Part shown: positions 21,672-35,795 of the stretch, piece after piece
Position numbering within the stretch: position 1 is the first letter of the stretch
How the letters are laid out: each line of letters opens with the position of its first letter
DNA from: Phorcus lineatus
Lineage: Eukaryota > Mollusca > Gastropoda > Trochida > Trochidae
Assembly (NCBI GenBank): GCA_921293015.1
Contig: OV121087.1
Location: forward strand, 3,794,501 to 3,858,500
Direction of reading: 5' to 3'
Length of the DNA stretch: 64,000 nucleotides
Translations under genes and position numbers: made by a program
The notes under the pieces: generated by a model
What the model saw: only the letters and a program-made list of their open reading frames with translations
The model's database searches: none
Told to the model about the DNA's origin: nothing

Positions 21672-23440
21672 ATGTAATAATAACTTTATTTCCATACTGA
21701 GAGGCCACAGGCCTGTAGTACATAGTACATAGTTATACATTTACAGGTAGTAACACATTCTTTCTAAACATAAACGCTTTGTGTATATAAATGGACAAAT
21801 TTTCTAAATGTGATTTACTTTGGTTATTCATAAGAGATATAAACTTATTAATATCAGGGTGCTTATAAAAATATTTCTTTATGTACATAATTCTTAAAGA
21901 ATTGTATGCTGGGCAAACACATAAAAAATGATATTCATCCTCGACTTTATTTAGATCACACATTTGGCATATTCTGTTTTCTCTTAAGATTCCTTGGTAT
22001 CTCCCAGTTTCAATATATAAATCATGAGAAGAGCAGCGTAATCTTGCTAGTGAAGATTTGTATTTTCTTATCGTTAAGACCGAAAGGTAATGTTCTGAAT
22101 AGATAGAATCTTTAATCATTTTGTAGTAGAAACATTTGTTAGATAGTGACAGACTAGCTGACCAGTTTTGTAGGAATATATCTTTAAGTCTTTGTTTAAC
22201 TAGGCAAATAAAACGGGAGTGCGATTCTACGAATTGTTTATGCCAAGCATTACCGAAGCCGATAGAAAATAATAATTGTTTAGTGTGTGTTACCCAGTTA
22301 TGTTTACTGTGGCTATCATATAGTAACATCATGTTGTAACATTTTCTTGGTAATCTGTATGACGGCATTGTTAACAGTCTTAATCAGTACCTTATGATTT
22401 TAATGTTTGATTCGATATATAATGGGTATCTCCCACATTCTCCATAAACCATACAATTAGATGTGGCGGTTTTTACACCTAGAAATCTCTTACAAGCATA
22501 CAAATGAACTTTTTCTAAAACATCAAATGATTTAAAGCCCCAGACTTCTGCACCATATAACAATATTGGGGTTATTTTTGTGTCAAAAATTTTGAAAAAC
22601 GAATTGTAAGACAAGATACCCAAAATATTTATGTATTTAATGATACCTATCAATATTTTCTTTGCTTGCATAGATGCCTGTGATATGTGTATTGACCAAG
22701 AAAGATGATTCGTAAAATGTACACCTAAGTATTTATATGAGGTTGTTGTCTCAAATCTATTTCCTTTATAGAACCATTTTTCGTTACTAGCTAACTTCCC
22801 TCCATTTTTGAAAACAATTATTTTCGTTTTAGTCTGGTTAACACTCAGTTTCCAATTATCACAGTACCTCTCTAATTCATCTATCTCTTTTTGTAACCCT
22901 TTAATTGTACTTGAAAACAAAATAATATCATCAGCAAATAATAGCAAAAATATTTGTATTATATCAGGATGTAGTTGTATACCGTTTGAACAGTTTTCTT
23001 GGATTTGGGTTGCTAATTCATTTATGAAGAATGTAAATAGGAAAGGGCTTAATATGCAACCTTGTCTCACTCCTAACTGACTCAAGAAGGGGTCTGATAA
23101 TTCGTGGTTACTTCTTATACAGATTTTAACATTTTCGTAAATACTTCGCAGTAATTTTCCCATCTTACAACTGACGCCTTGTTCATCCAGGAGATTCCAT
23201 AATTTGCTTCTATTAACTGAATCAAACGCCTTGGAAAAATCTACAAATAAAACATATAACTTCTGTCCCTTATGATTTAAGTATTTTTGGATTATAGAAT
23301 GTAAAACAAATATGTTATCAATAGTGCTATATCCTTTCCTAAAACCAGCCTGCGATTCTGTTATTTTGTCTAGGGAATCTGCCCATTCGACTAATCTCTT
23401 ATTTATAATGAAATGATGTAACAAGAGATGCATATGGCAA
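21672..23440 (-). mobile_element. 5'-truncated LINE, CR1/L2 group (second family)
   Basis: The copy runs leftward and keeps the reverse transcriptase, the C-terminal domain and a 3' tail. On the minus strand it ends GGCCTGTGGCC, AATAAAG, then a TTATTA repeat (21672-21710). About 1.77 kb remains; the endonuclease and ORF1 are absent, as expected from aborted reverse transcription. Confidence 0.82.
21733..23433 (-). pseudogene. LINE reverse transcriptase, C-terminal half
   Basis: The minus-strand frame 23433-22384 contains ITESQAGFRKGYSTIDNIFV, FVDFSKAFDSV (motif A), GVRQGCILSPFLFTFFIN (motif B), FADDIILF (motif C), KYLGVHF and LLYGAEVWGF. Frame 22368-21733 continues with SIGFGNAW, CQMC...DEYHFLCVC (zinc-knuckle-like) and the C-terminus. 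One frame change near 22370-22384 separates them; otherwise it is remarkably open. It is about 40 percent alike by eye to the ORF2 at 5689-9116, so a different family of the same clade. Confidence 0.85.
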
Positions 23441-26400
23441 TTCTAATTGCAGTATTCATTTCTTTACTTAAAGTTTCAGTTTGTGGATTTAACATACTAG
23501 TTTACCTCTCGTATTCTAGCATAAAAGTGAAAAAGATCACATTGGTTGTCAAAAATACTTGTTATTTCAAATAAACGTGCTGTACTGTATTAGATGAAAT
23601 TGTTCGCAATATGTGTAACTCATGGGACTTTCTATCTAACATTACATTGAAATCTTAAAGAAATAATCCGCCATATAAATAGCATTTCATTTTCCCTTCA
23701 TACCTGTCAAAACACCAATGACGATGAAATTCATAAAAAAACATCTAATATATTCATTCATAAATGCAATGTCATATTTATATGCAATAACAACCTTACG
23801 TGTGTGCCGAATCATAAACAATTGTGTAAAATCTTCATGAATACTAGTTTTATAAAGTTAAAACCCTATCAAATCAGATTTTGCTATATATATACTTGAG
23901 ATTAGTTTGGAAATTGACGTTACGATTGTGCTGTTTTCTATCAGAATCGGGACATTGCACATTTATATTGGAACCAAAGTCATCCAATTAACATTAGTGT
24001 GATTATTTCAGCAACAGTCAGTTTTCCGCGATAAAATTACACAATTCATAAAGTTTGATGTATGTGACTTCGCTAGCGACTACTCATGGAGTTTCTTACA
24101 AAGATAGAAGCCTTTGCATGAACAAGCTTGAGGTAAATATGTACACTGTGTTTGTTTACTTATGTTTATTCTTTTTTTCACAATGATTTTATAAAACTTT
24201 TCTATATAAGTGAAGAAACTGCAATTCAATTATGCTGGTTATAGTTAATCACATGACAATATTAGATGTATAATTTTCTATTTTCAATCTTTTTTTATCA
24301 AAACAAACTATCGACACTTGTTGCAGTTGATAAAAGCAAGGTTGACAAGATCGAGTTTGAAAGAGTTTGAATGTTTTACAAGTACATTTGTTTGCGTTGT
24401 GATATGAGTGTGTGATTGTTTATGAGTTTAACATTGTATAACATTGTTGTATTGTTTAGTGGTCACATTTACACTTGTTTTGATAGTCTTAGCTGGCTGT
24501 GTCTAGAATCATCTATTCTAAAATGTTCTATCTATTTCTTGATTGCTTGAGTTGGACACTTCTGATTGGAGTTTGTCGTGGAACTTTAAAGAATATTCTG
24601 GAAGGTATCTAACCTATATATATATATATAGGCTGGCATTAGAACTCTTACTCATCTTGCTTCTTACAATCAACTTTGCGATCATCTGCCGTGCCACTGT
24701 TTTTGGATACCTTTACAAGGCGGATTCATCTATCTCCTATCAAGAACCACTGACTGTTTTCTACATTCATCAACTGTATGATTCTTAAGGACTGGTGAAT
24801 ATATTTATTTAGCTAATTATTGTAACTCATTTGATATTGTATTATGACTTGTATTAGCTTGATATTGTAACCTTAAACACTTTGTTTATTTTTTGATTGA
24901 TTAAATTGAAATTAATATACAATTGTTTTGTTATATTTTGCTGGTTTGACTGGGGACATTTTACTATTCTAAATTCAATGGTAACAGTTGGGTTGATATG
25001 AAATGCAAATATTGAATATTGCCTGTAACCATCAACATCACGAAAACTCTTATAAAGACAAATATCTGTACTTGTGAAACATTCCTGGATTGACTGTTTT
25101 TTATACTAGAAATCACGTCTGGAGTGCTGCAAATATAACATACAATGTTCAGTTTTTCATCAAAGACCAATTCGGCTAAATTAATCACATGATGATGATA
25201 GACCAGCTACATGTTCCTTTAATCGGGTGCGTTTACACGTTTAAGAAATATCTTAACAAAGTGACTGTTAGTTTAGATGTGATATAAATGATAAATTAAC
25301 ATTATTATTTTTCAACATAAGGAAAGTTAAACCTCGGTTTTTATTTCTGTTTTTGGAGTGAACTCTTTATACACGACGAAATTACATATATTAATAAGTG
25401 TAGAAATAGTTAAGATTTTGTTCCCATACGATAACTCCTATTAAAGAGCTAGACGTCTTAATAGTAATATCCTTTTGGCAATGTTTTGAATTATCTGAAA
25501 AAAGTTTATTGAATTAATTTGCATTTGAACATAACCACAATTTTTCATTGTTAAAATGTAGTAGTCTAAAACCTTCCTGAAATTAGAACTAACAAACAAC
25601 ATATGATGTTACATGCGTTACACGTTATTGAATAAGTGATTACTTTCCCAAAATATTTATTATGATTAACAAAAAGACAAAGATTATAATATCCTATTTT
25701 TTGTGTTGTGAGCCGAAAGTGTTGATAGCAACATAAAACTTAGGAAATAATCATTTGTTTTGAACTACTGCATGTCCTGAGATCCATGTAGATTCACATC
25801 TTGTCCGACCTGAAGAACCAAGTTTTTTTTTATAAAGTTCGATTCAGACACAAAATGAATTTCCATATCAAATTAGATTCTCTTCTCACAGAGACACCTC
25901 AAGTACTACAACACTGCTATTAGAAGTCGCGTACTTTCTATCGTTTCATCAGGTTCCCGAGCGACAAAAACATTAATTAAATTGTAAATTTGATCTTATA
26001 TAACATGTTGTGAATGGAACACTTGCTAGTTGTTGCCATGTCGATCCCATGATGCTATGATTTGCCACCTAATTACCTGCCAGTAATGTCAAGACGTCTC
26101 TTGTGTGCAGTAAACAGTCAACAATCTAGAATGCTACCGTAACATTCAGCAATGAGTTTGGCTTTTATGAATTATTGGTATTGAAAAGGCTTAGTTTATT
26201 GCACAAATAACTGTAATTGTATCCAGTCGAACTTAGCCCTTTTTTTAGCGTAGAATGTGTACAGCAAAGGCTAACATAGAAATATATGAGAGCTGATTAA
26301 ACCCCAGCTGCATGAAAACGAAGCGCGCACAGGTGGTGGTAAAATATTAAAGCAACACAAAATTGTTCGTTCTATTTTCTTTCGTATAGTTTCAACTGTA

Positions 26401-27731
26401 CATTATTGGATATTCGTTCGTAGATTCCTTTTTTAATTATGCAAGCATTTATATATATTTATATATGTACACGTAAAAGCATCAGTAGTTTCAAATGTAT
26501 AAGATTTGGGTTTGACTCTGCTTAATATAATGTAATTATCTAAATGGACAAAGCAATTTGAAATTGCGTAATATTCTCTCTTCAACTCTCGAGTTTAAAA
26601 CTATAATACAAGTAAAATCTATTATTCTTTTAGAGTTTGAAATGTCAGTGGTTTGATAAAAATTAATTATTTATCCTTATTGTGAAATCACTTTGATGAT
26701 TTAGGCTTTCATTGCAAATTCTGATAAAGAATTATAAAGCATTTTCACATGGAACCTTTTCTTTGTCAGATTATTATTTTACTCTGTCTTTGTTCAAAAT
26801 GAAATCAAAGGTGCATTAGAAATTGAATAATCATCAGAGAATTTTTGCTCATATATTTCTTCCATACAAATAGCTGGAATATTGAAACAGATATGCAGAT
26901 TTATATCAATAAATATTCAAAGAGGCTTTCAAATATATGTTTTGAATAATGCTAGAGAGAATGAAATCAAATTTTCCCATAAAAAATTTAAATAATTCAT
27001 ACAATTTGTTCAAAAGGATTTTTAAAAATATATGAATGTGAGCAAATGTTTAATTTCAAAATCAATAAGACGTTCCCTGTCAGCTTTTTGTGAAGGGCAC
27101 AAGTCGATTGAATGCAACTTTGAAAATTACAAGGTAATTATATCTTTATCTTATAAGCAATTGATGTAGTTTGATTCTAAGACATAGGGACGGAATACAG
27201 CTGGAATGTAAATCTTACATCGCAATTCTTAGTTCTGCCATTATTATGTAAACTTCACTGACAAGTGTGAGGCTCAAACAGAGCAGTGAAACAAGTTGCT
27301 AAAAGTAACAAATGAAACGTTTCCTTTCTTGCGTATGTCACTTCTTGATTTAAATAAAATGTTAAAATTCATTCATTGACATTTTGGAAAAAAATTTCTT
27401 CAATGATTATTATTCAATTACTACATTAGCGCCAAATCGAGGCAAGATCTGACCAAGTGTGTGTTAATGGTGTTTGAACAGATCGGCAGAACGCATCCGA
27501 CCCTTTGCAGAGCGCATGGTTTTGTATAGCGTGGAACTGAAGGCGACAGTTGGGTGAGAGGGCAGTTAGCTAGGGATTTTCGTAAGCTGCAGACGCGTAT
27601 ATATTGAGTGTAGATTGTGTAGATAATTGTTTTTATTGAATCAAGGTTGTGTTAGATAACGTGAATGTATATAATGTTTTCAAAGTGTGATTGTTTTTCA
27701 ATATTTTGATAAGCAATGTACAACTGGTGAA
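23441..27731. other. AT-rich stretch without recognised genes
   Basis: No coding or repeat signature was found. A short (TA)n lies near 24619-24632. A GC-richer block at about 27430-27600 stands out from the background (GCGCCAAATCGAGGCAAG..., AGAGCGCATGG...) but matches nothing I know; it lies just upstream of the SINE. Confidence 0.45.
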
Positions 27732-27747
27732 TTATTTACTGAAGGTG

Positions 27748-28042
27748 AGGTGAGTTGATATGGGGTTTCACGAGTATTTTACTTAAATCGCAGCTGCTAG
27801 TATTACTTCAGGGAGAAAGCCCGCAACACCTTTGTGATTATGCTTTGCGGTGAAACCTGCTAGAATGGGCTGGAATTACCGAACCTTGGATGGTACTACA
27901 CATAAATTCAGTGTAGCATTGCACCCAAACCTTGTCTGCGTCTGTTGAACAGTTCTCTACTGCAGACAAAGTTGACTAGCCCCTTGCGGGATTCGGACCA
28001 CGGACGTCATCGACGCGCTAACCACTGCGCTATCTCGCCCTT
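27748..28042 (-). mobile_element. tRNA-derived SINE, full length
   Basis: Read on the minus strand it starts GGGCGAGATAGCGCAGTGG (A box TAGCGCAGTGG) and has GTCCGAATCC (B box) about 40 bases on, i.e. a tRNA-like RNA polymerase III promoter. A body shared with the SINEs at 48354 and 50625 follows, ending in a CTCACCTCACC tail. Flanks TTATTTACTGAAGGTG (27732-27747) and TTATTTGCTGAAGATG (28043-28058) match at 14 of 16 positions: a target-site duplication from LINE-driven insertion. Confidence 0.8.
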
Positions 28043-28739
28043 TTATTTGCTGAAGATGTGGTGTACATATAATTTATTGTCATTTGAAAGGCACATATAT
28101 TGTTAGTGTGGTATAACAATTACACAATGTCATGTACTATTTTATGACTAAATGTATTATGTAGCAGTCATGACTTTATTTGAGTGTGTAGAAGAAACCC
28201 TGGAGAGGCACACGTACGTGTGGATGCAAAGTAGTTGACTGGCGTTAGTGTTTTACATAAAGTGAATGCTTGTACGATTATGTGTATGCATTGTATTTTC
28301 CAGGATGGGGATTTAATAAAGTTTTCAAACCTTTCATTTGTGCTTATTTGTGACAACTCAGAATATGATGTCTAATACTTGCATTTAAGATTTTGACGAG
28401 TTAAAAACAGATGTTAACAATGTCCTGCTATCAATTCTTAAAGGATGTATGAGTATGCAGAAGCACTTACATGGCCTTGTACAGGCTGTCATAAATAACC
28501 AATAACTCGTTTGTAATGGAACATGACTACACATGCTAGAATATTAAGTGACGCAGAGTATATTTCATGATTTTTCATGTCGCTGTAGAAAAAGCCAAAA
28601 TAACGTTAAGTTCAAATCGCTTCCCAAAACTTGCCAAAATTATGATATTTTCTTGTTTTCAGTGATAAAAGAAAAACCGCAATAAAAATATAAAAAAGAT
28701 TAAACTCTGTTTCCAATTAACTATTTACTAAATTCTATT

Positions 28740-28905
28740 CCAATTATATAGGTTAACTGACCTACTTGACACTGTTAGTCTATGTTTGTCTTTGTGTCTG
28801 CTGTTAATAAGTTTCCAAAATTATGTCATTGGCGCGCGCCACTGTCCGGTTTCCGATCATAAAATAACAACTTTAAACCGTTTTTCTCCCTATACTGAAA
28901 TGATA
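28740..28905 (-). mobile_element. TTAA-MITE fragment (relative of 18366-18836)
   Basis: CTGCTGTTAATAAGTTTCCAAAATT followed by GGCGCGCGCCACTGTCCGG and CGATCATAA matches the reverse complement of 18490-18590. No termini remain. Confidence 0.6.
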
Positions 28906-28911
28906 AGCTAT

Positions 28912-28939
28912 ATTGATTGATTGATTGATTGATTGATTA
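28912..28939 (+). repeat. (TTGA)n microsatellite
   Basis: About seven uninterrupted TTGA repeats adjoin the MITE fragment. Confidence 0.9.
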
Positions 28940-29439
28940 TTCATATTTCTGAAACAACCAATATTTCTCTATAAAATAATCAACACAACCAGAATGTGCA
29001 GCAACAGCAACAGCAATGACAACTGAAGAACAGACAGCTTGCTGTCATTTAGGACTACGTCCTCACCAGATTAGATCGACCAAAGGCTCGGATGACGTCA
29101 TTTAGAAATTAAATTTTTGTGTTTTGTGTTTCGTAGATGATTTGCCAATAAAATGACATGTCACTTTTGACTTTTTTATATCAGAACTACACGGATATAG
29201 TGTCTAATCATTTCATTAAAAGTATGTATGCTCAAATACCATTCTCAGTTTTTATGTTAGAGAGAAGTTTGCAATTGGTTACTTAAAATCAGTTAGTTTT
29301 ATCAGGACTTGTGTAGCATCCTCTTATGCTTGATGTGTTTGATGTTAATGACAATACTAGTATGCTAGTCTTAAAGTTCCGTTACTAACAATATCGATCA
29401 TATTAATAGTAGGCTTTGGTTGCAGAGGATTTTGCTATT

Positions 29440-32400
29440 GAACCACTTTTGTCACATTCAGTTGTGAAATCTATCAATCTCATTCTCTTGTTTGTGTAAT
29501 TTACCTTAACAGGTAACACGATATATATACCTACAGTATCGGAGATATATTATTGGATTGTGCCTCTGATTGATCACATGTCAATTAGAGTCACTGTTAT
29601 CTATAGCAATGTCTTACTCAGTATCGATCGCGAACTCTGTAGAGTACGATTAACCTGTCAAACCCTTTCCATCAAGCATAATCTGCATCATCTATTGCTG
29701 TGCGAAAATTGAAGATGTGATGTTTGGTATTGTATGACATATTTTGAAATATGTGTCAAAGCTAGGAAGAACGAAGCTTTTTCAAATCAACAAGTAAAAA
29801 TCCTTCTTTCTATATATGAAGATATAGTTTATATATAGAGGTGAAAACATTAGATAGGAAAACAATAACCTCCAAACATGTGGAAAAATGAAAGTCGTAG
29901 AGGTTGTTAACATTTATGAGGACTATTAATTGAAAATTGACAACCCTGAATATTCCATATTTGCAGAGATAAGTACATTCCAATTATTGCTATATTTCAT
30001 ACTAAAACATAAAGACTAAAGACAGTAAAACTGATTTGATGAAATAATATTTTCGTTAAATGAAATCTACCCACCCCGTCTCTTTGTTTATATCAAAACA
30101 ACATCGTTTACCACACAAATTAAATATGTAATTAGTTTCTAAAGTTATCAATTTTTCATTCTTTAGTTTATAATTTTTTATTTGTATAGCTGTTTGAAAC
30201 TAGAGATACCGTTATGTACCATTTATGTAAAGGCTAATATGACACATATTCTTCAAATCGGTCAATAAAAACAAACATATTTCAATGACGTTTTTTCAAC
30301 TACTTTTTTATTTACAAAATTATGATTAATGTGTTAACTTTGTTCAAAATAAGGAGTGCGAGGTTCATAATTATATACTTGTAAGCTTTCAATTAAATGA
30401 GAGATGGTATCTTCAAGTCGAAATACGATACTCTTTGTTTTCTTTGTTCACCTCATTTGTATTACAGTCGATACCAATGACACAAATAGACATTTGCTAA
30501 AGCTTATTTGTTGGTAAAACGACATCAACACCAAAAGGTGTGATCATGGAATGAGTCATAGCTATATAACAAAATGAAAATGTCAAATGGTCCTAACACG
30601 GGTACTCAATCATTGAAAAGTCGGATTGCCAAAGTTTATAGGAATCATTTATCAATTCGCCAATTACTGTTTATCGCAAAGAAAGGTTTATCAACCTCAT
30701 CCAAAATATCATTAATCAAGGTAGTGCAGTCTAGAGCTTTACCTTTTTCCCTTTTCATATTGTTGCCATTTGTACTGTTACATGTTTGTGACTTAAACTA
30801 TGTGCACAAACATGTGAAATAACTAAGAAAAACGTAAAAGTATGACGTTATAATCATGTTCTTTCTTCTTGATTACTGATCACTGATTTGAAGTGTTTGA
30901 ATAGATTACATAAATTGGACTTGACATTTGGAATATGAACTCAATAAAGGCTTGATATGTTTCTTTCATTTACCTATTGTATTCAGAAATGGATGTTCTT
31001 TTTCTAACATAATTTGAAGAGATAATCTAATGAACTAAAGAAACAAACCATAATGTTTCTGAAACAATTATTGTTAATTTGATATTTTAAGCCGTTACAG
31101 CATGTTATCAAATAAAATGCATATTTTCACCCCTTTATTTCTCTTTAATCAATCAGAATATTTTAAATTATACAATTGGTAGACAATTTATTCAAGAAGC
31201 ATTTTCTAACTATTTGTTACTTTGGAAATCCACACTGAAGTCGCACTTAAGTTGATATAAGCACTTACTTATTTTAGAAACATTGAAGGTATATGAATAT
31301 CTCGAGAAGAGATATACATTGTTTGAAGCTAGAAAGGTAAAACGTTGTATTGATATATTAGAAAAGAATATTGCAATTATAATGAACGGTACTGCCATCT
31401 ATCGCTCAGTCACTTGGTAGAAAACCATGACAATTTTCTTACTGAAAATAAATGGGGATCCATATTTAAAAAATATAGTAATAGTTAATTAAGTAAATTA
31501 TAGTTAATTAACATACATGTAGAGACTATATCAACAATATTGTTACTTCATACAATTCGTATTCTCAGTGGCGATGCTCTACATATTTAACACATGTATT
31601 TTTCAAACATCTTTTTAAATGATTGGAACATATCGAATTCGTCTGTGAAATGCTCATTTTGAGTTTCCAAACCTGATTCATGTATCTGTTTCAACATTGC
31701 TAAAATATATTCTTTTTTTCATATATTATCATATAAATCTTATCGCGGTATTTGTACTGTTTCAACCACTATGTGATATTTGAATACTTCAAAGAGATAG
31801 CATAGCCTCCACTTCAGTTTACTGAATCAAATATTTATGCAGTATAATATTTCTGACTGTTTATATTTAATGAAATGTTTATTTTAAATTTTATTTGACT
31901 ATAAAGACGGTGGAATTAATATCTGAATATTATGATAAAAACAAAGTACAATGATCATCTGATAAAGAAAAGAATATCATTTCTAAGAGATGACAAATAC
32001 AATTGTAATCCTTATAAGACGGGATTTCACAATGACGGATTTATTTTCATTTTTTAAAAATTAATGGTATTGCCTTATAACCTCAAAGAACAGAAAATAC
32101 TGATATTTTGTAATTTTTATAAAAGGCTACAGGTTTAATCAACACAATCTTCACTTCAAAACTTTTCTTCTCTTTTGAAGATACACATTTGATGTTTAAA
32201 GCATTTAACCCCAACCTTTGACTAGTTTCTCTTTTTAACTTTTATTATTCGATTGCATCACTGTTGTATTGCATACGTTGTTTATATGATTAAGGTTTTG
32301 AATTTGATTTCAATCGTATTGATTGCAGTATACCTTAAATCATACAAAGCAGAAACATTTTTATATAGTTTTATAAGGATTAGAGTTTTATATCATTTAC

Positions 32401-33100
32401 CTTTAAAAATGTTATATTGATCACTTCTTTGCTCATCGTTTTGTGTCATGCAAGCAGATATTATGTTCTGTCGTATAGGAATATAAATCCCGAAAAACAT
32501 TCTATATTGATGTTCAACTCAGACACAATACAAATCTACATAAATCTCAGGACACATGCTGATTTATAGTGTGATGTTAGTTTTCAATTTACTTTGTAAT
32601 TGCCAAATCTAAATATATTGCTTTTTTTCTACTTCAAACTGACGAATATCAGCATGTATACATTTGGACCAGAAGCAGTTATTAGTTTCAATGGGCGTCA
32701 TTAAACGCTTTCGCCAGATTGAGTTGAAAAAGTCATCAATCCTGTCTTCTCCTTTAACAGGTTACAAGATACACATACATTTGGGCTCTATCATTGGATT
32801 GTGCCTGTGACAGATCACAAGTCAATAAGAGTTATTGTTATCTATAGCAATGCCAATGGCGATCTCAATTGATAAAGTCTGGTGCAAATGGCGATGATAA
32901 TATTAATAAAAACAGAATCCCGATTATATCTTTACATACAAGTGGGAAAATTGTAACGGTTATACTTAGTGTACATATAAAATAAAATAGATTTGAAGAT
33001 AAATGGATGAAAGCAAAAGAAAAAGCTTTACTTCATATTCACTGAACATAAAAGTTTGAATACTTTATTGAAGATATATGTCATTGAATAAATGCCAACA
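29440..33100. repeat. Diverged long duplication, copy 2a (partner 38560-43170)
   Basis: Shares a long collinear series with 38560-43170: TGTAATTAGTTTCT (30127 vs 39789), TTTATGTAAAGGCT (30222 vs 39881), GAGTCATAGCTA (30552 vs 40559), CACTTGGTAGA (31411 vs 41460), GACTAGTTTCTCTT (32220 vs 42246) and GATGTTCAACTCAGACACAAT (32510 vs 42631). Similarity is partial and gapped. No common open frame survives, so this looks like an old segmental duplication of non-coding DNA. Confidence 0.6.
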
Positions 33101-33749
33101 AGTTTATTTGGTTATCAAACAATTATTTGCTAAATGCTTCATTACTGATGCAAATCCGTTCACAGTATTCATCTATAAGTGTATTTCATTAAGATCACAG
33201 CCGTTATCAATGAACTTGCTTTATTGGTAAAAAACTAAAATTTATAGTCAATGAATGGGTTCTAATACGCTAAAATACGAAGTTTTGTCTTAGATGACGG
33301 TATTAGATGAAACAACATTTCAATTATTAAAAAGATATATGAATTTGAATACTTCCATTCATTCCTATCAAAGAGTGCGGTTTTCTTTTGCCTTTTAAGA
33401 TCAGCGTTTGCAGTATAGATATATACATATACACTTTGATATTTGTGACTTATTGTCATGCGTACTTTAAAATATCGAACTAATGACATTGCACGCTGAT
33501 AAAAACGAAAATAAATCATCTTCCGTTTTAGTTCATGCATTTCTCAATTTGAATTACACCATGTATAGCCGTGTGTAACAAACTGCAAACTAACGTAATG
33601 TTCACGACAATTATTCAAGATTTGTTTAAATTATTCAGAAAATCTGCGTTGAGTTTAGTTGATTTTGTAATTATAAGGATGTATAACAGCAACAAATTTG
33701 GTACAATATCGCTACCTTACGCTAACGACTAACGTTAAAAAGAGTCAAA

Positions 33750-35795
33750 AGATGATAAAGAATTTGATATTCCAACTCTTTTAAAGATAATGTACACAAT
33801 ACTAAGCTGACGTCACAAATTTATTCAACCCTTTTTTATTTGTTAACTTACAATACCAAATTGCTACCATAAGACCTATATATAACACAAACATATAAAA
33901 TCATACAAGTAATGAGAAAACGTTTTTATTGGAGATATCAAAGTCATAAATGTCTTAATGTCACATATAATAAAATACCTTATATGTTCTCATAATAATT
34001 ATCGTGAAATACCATCTGACATATCATAAATTTGAAATTGTATAATGTTGTAAAATATGTTATCAATAAAATCTTTAAACTTTTAAACAACACACTTTAA
34101 GGTAATTTTGAACAAGAAACTGCAGTAACGTCTTTCTAAGGTTAAAAGGTTAAATGATTTTTAGTCTAGGAGTTATGAATTTTATGCAAACAAAAGTTTT
34201 ATCATGTAGAATATCGAATGATCAATATATATGAGTATGAAATGACCTCATAGAAAAGATACGCCCAAACAAAGGGATTTTACTGGTTATTGTAACACAT
34301 GCTTCCAATAATGATTCTAAAAAGATACTCATATATTAAGTATATTTCATAAAAACATTTCTCATCGGAAGTTACATGAGATTAGTTATGAGATCTAAAT
34401 CCTTACAATTGAATTCCATGTTAGACCAGAGAAGAATTTTCCAGCATGTTAAACATAAAATATATACTAATTAACTCTGTGTCGGACAACACAAAATCGG
34501 ATTTGATAAAAGTGTACCAAAGCTTTCTTTGGAATGCTCTGTATTCAAGACTATCATTTGTAATAAAACCCTGACTAGTTCACATAAAATAATTAAATCG
34601 AGTTTATTTCGGAGCGAGCTAATGTCTTATGGCTAATGAATGCCTTCCAAAATTACAAAACAACAAAACTTTCATTAAAATTCAGATTACTTGAAGAGCA
34701 TACTTATTTGTATATTGTTCATAGACATATCTGAAATGATAAAAGAATGTAATAACAATAAAAACTATTATATTGAAATAAAAATTGATTAGATATTTCA
34801 CATATCTTGAGTAGAAATATTTCGTATAGTTTATCATACAAAATGTTCGACATCAGATATAAATTGGACGTTTTCTTTTCCTTTTCTTAATCAGAATGCT
34901 TTAAACACAAAACGAACCATTTATTCCTTTTTTCAGAACTGTCCAAGAAGGAGTTCTAGAAAAATCATTGAGGTACAGAATAGTTACTTTCTCTTATAAC
35001 ATATGCGACATTCTATCTCAAACTTAAATCTTTTGTGCTCATCAATCATTGATTCCTGAAATGTGTAAGATCAAATGGACATGTCTGGCGGACTAGTTGT
35101 TTACATTAAGTTCCATCAGTTCAAAGGGGTGAACTTATGGAGAAGTTTAAACACAGAAAACAAAGGAAATCTCCAAACGTCACAACATTTCTGTAAATGA
35201 AGCTTATAGAGCTTCAGTAGACCTCATCTAACAACATAGAGTTCCTGTCATTCAGCAAATAATGCTTCTTTGTGTTCGTATTGACATGCTTAGATGCAAC
35301 GTCACATTGTAAACATAATTAACAATATTTAACAAAGGTATTGCTTCGTTAGTAATGTCCTGGCACGTTCAAAAACTTTATAATTTACGTTGTTGAATTC
35401 TAATGAGGCGATTCATACCAGTATTGTCAAGCTTGATTACAATACGCCGTTTTGTATCAATTAACCTTAGTCTCTCATTTTGTAAACTGTTGAACACATA
35501 CAAAGCATAGTTGCGTTTCTATCTTTTTAAATAAATGGAGCATGCTTCATAACAATATACACGAAAATGTGACTCCAATGATGGAAAACAAAGTTGTCTT
35601 TGAAAAACAATGTCATTCATATGATTGTTTTATCCAATAACACGTTGCCGTATGGACCCATATAAAAGAAAACGTCGTATGAGGACACTGCCTATTGCTT
35701 TAAATCAAGTAAAATTAATCTGTGAAATTACGTTTGCGTGTCCATCTTTATTCAATTTTAATGGTTTATGTTCCAAAAGTGGAGGGTGAGTATAT
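33750..35795. repeat. Diverged long duplication, copy 2b (partner 15125-17650)
   Basis: Partner of the block at 15125-17650 (anchors listed there). It is cut on the right by the insertion of the LINE at 35796-36700, so the LINE came later. Confidence 0.55.

Noticed and set aside
24619-24632. (TA)n as a promoter TATA region
   Set aside because: A plain dinucleotide run in AT-rich DNA without a transcript or gene start.
27748-28042. True tRNA gene at 27985-28040
   Set aside because: Pol III boxes are present, but the acceptor stem does not close, and a SINE body, tail and target duplication follow.
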